DNA of 64,000 bases, taken from contig CAWKFA010000008.1 in the NCBI GenBank assembly GCA_963848825.1, positions 248,001 through 312,000 of the forward strand. The letters run 5' to 3'. Under the pieces are notes generated by a model, which was not told the origin of the DNA, made no database searches, and saw nothing but the letters and a program-made list of their open reading frames with translations. The position numbers and the translations under genes are program-made. Below, piece after piece: positions 63,652 to 64,000 of this stretch (position 1 is the stretch's first letter; each line of letters opens with the position of its first letter). The DNA comes from CAVVSQ01 sp963848825. GTDB lineage: Bacteria > Planctomycetota > Planctomycetia > Gemmatales > Gemmataceae.

Positions 63652-64000
63652 CGGCACTTGTTTTGCCGCTTGTGTAAGAACGTTGGTAGCAAGTCCGCCC
63701 ACGGTGCGGGTCGGCGCAACTGGACGCGAACTTGCGGGCATGTCGTGTACGCCCAAATCCGTCAGATGCGCACGCGGGTCTAGGCACTGGCCATGTTGCT
63801 GGGTAAAATCACCTCTCGGTCCATGAACGACTGCCAAAAAAGCACCTTGGTGGTATGCCCCAGGTTTTGCGGTTAGTGTGCAGTTGTTTGGCGACAGTGT
63901 GTGACAACGGCGAGCGTCCGGCGCTTGCCTGGCCTTAGCAAGAAAGTTTGCGATCATGTCCCATGACGTTCACGACAGCGCGGCCAGTTTGGACAATGCC
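63652..64000. other. No recognisable gene
   Basis: The final stretch has open frames in both directions but none with family motifs, a good start site or coding composition. No transposase, tRNA or repeat similar to the others is seen. Confidence 0.5.

Noticed and set aside
63370..63957. 195-residue minus-strand open frame
   Set aside because: No family motif and a less likely composition than the CxxC-rich frame at 63454; possible but not supported.

Overview
The window reads as a planctomycete chromosome segment, most likely of the Gemmatales type. It is GC-rich. It carries families typical of that phylum: DUF1573, TIGR03067, DUF1080 (3-keto-disaccharide hydrolase type), ThuA, DUF1583-like secreted proteins, a LEDRLVP-type N-terminal motif on a giant surface protein, and many TIM-barrel sugar isomerases and Gfo/Idh oxidoreductases. 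Taxonomy is inferred from gene content only; no rRNA or tRNA gene is visible.

Layout. 0-9.1 kb (minus strand): a heavily frame-disrupted YyaL/DUF255 thioredoxin-domain gene, a DUF1573 protein, and a sugar module (TIM-barrel isomerase/epimerase, Gfo/Idh/MocA oxidoreductase, second TIM-barrel isomerase, phosphomannose-isomerase-like cupin) interrupted by a class A beta-lactamase-like serine hydrolase. 9.4-22.3 kb: mostly housekeeping or single genes (receiver-like protein, RidA, purC, small secreted proteins, SixA, typA, an STN-domain protein, a CFA-type methyltransferase, DUF1415, an alpha/beta hydrolase). 22.3-30 kb: one giant (about 2,560 aa) secreted protein with YDG/MBG repeats, a beta-propeller set inside one repeat, Calx-beta-like domains and a C-terminal HExxHxxGxxD motif. 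30.2-35.4 kb: a mirrored duplicate cassette of DUF1583-like secreted proteins and polytopic membrane proteins, then a zinc ribbon. 35.5-40.8 kb (plus strand): an isoprenylcysteine-methyltransferase-like protein, a TIR-like DUF1863 protein, a B12/radical SAM protein with three C-terminal FYGxP motifs, and ThuA. 40.8-44.3 kb: a probable trans-4-hydroxy-L-proline catabolic operon headed by a STAS gene. 44.6-48.4 kb: a PAS histidine kinase, a TIGR03067 protein and a DUF1080 protein. 48.4-62.2 kb: a compact eight-gene minus-strand operon with six TPR-glycosyltransferase (GT9-like) fusions, an HldD-like epimerase and a methyltransferase/pyruvyltransferase-like fusion. 62.3-64 kb: a xylose-isomerase-family gene and a small Cys-rich ORF.

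Two features run through the whole window. First, a family of roughly 106-bp, fully palindromic, CTAG-ended intergenic elements (three complete, one partial); two of them supply the TAG stop codon of the adjacent gene. Second, single-base indels, several of them in homopolymers, split otherwise intact genes at about 1 per 3 kb (more in the first 2 kb). Most of these look like consensus errors rather than biology, so many genes below are given as one feature across a frame change, with the inferred position.
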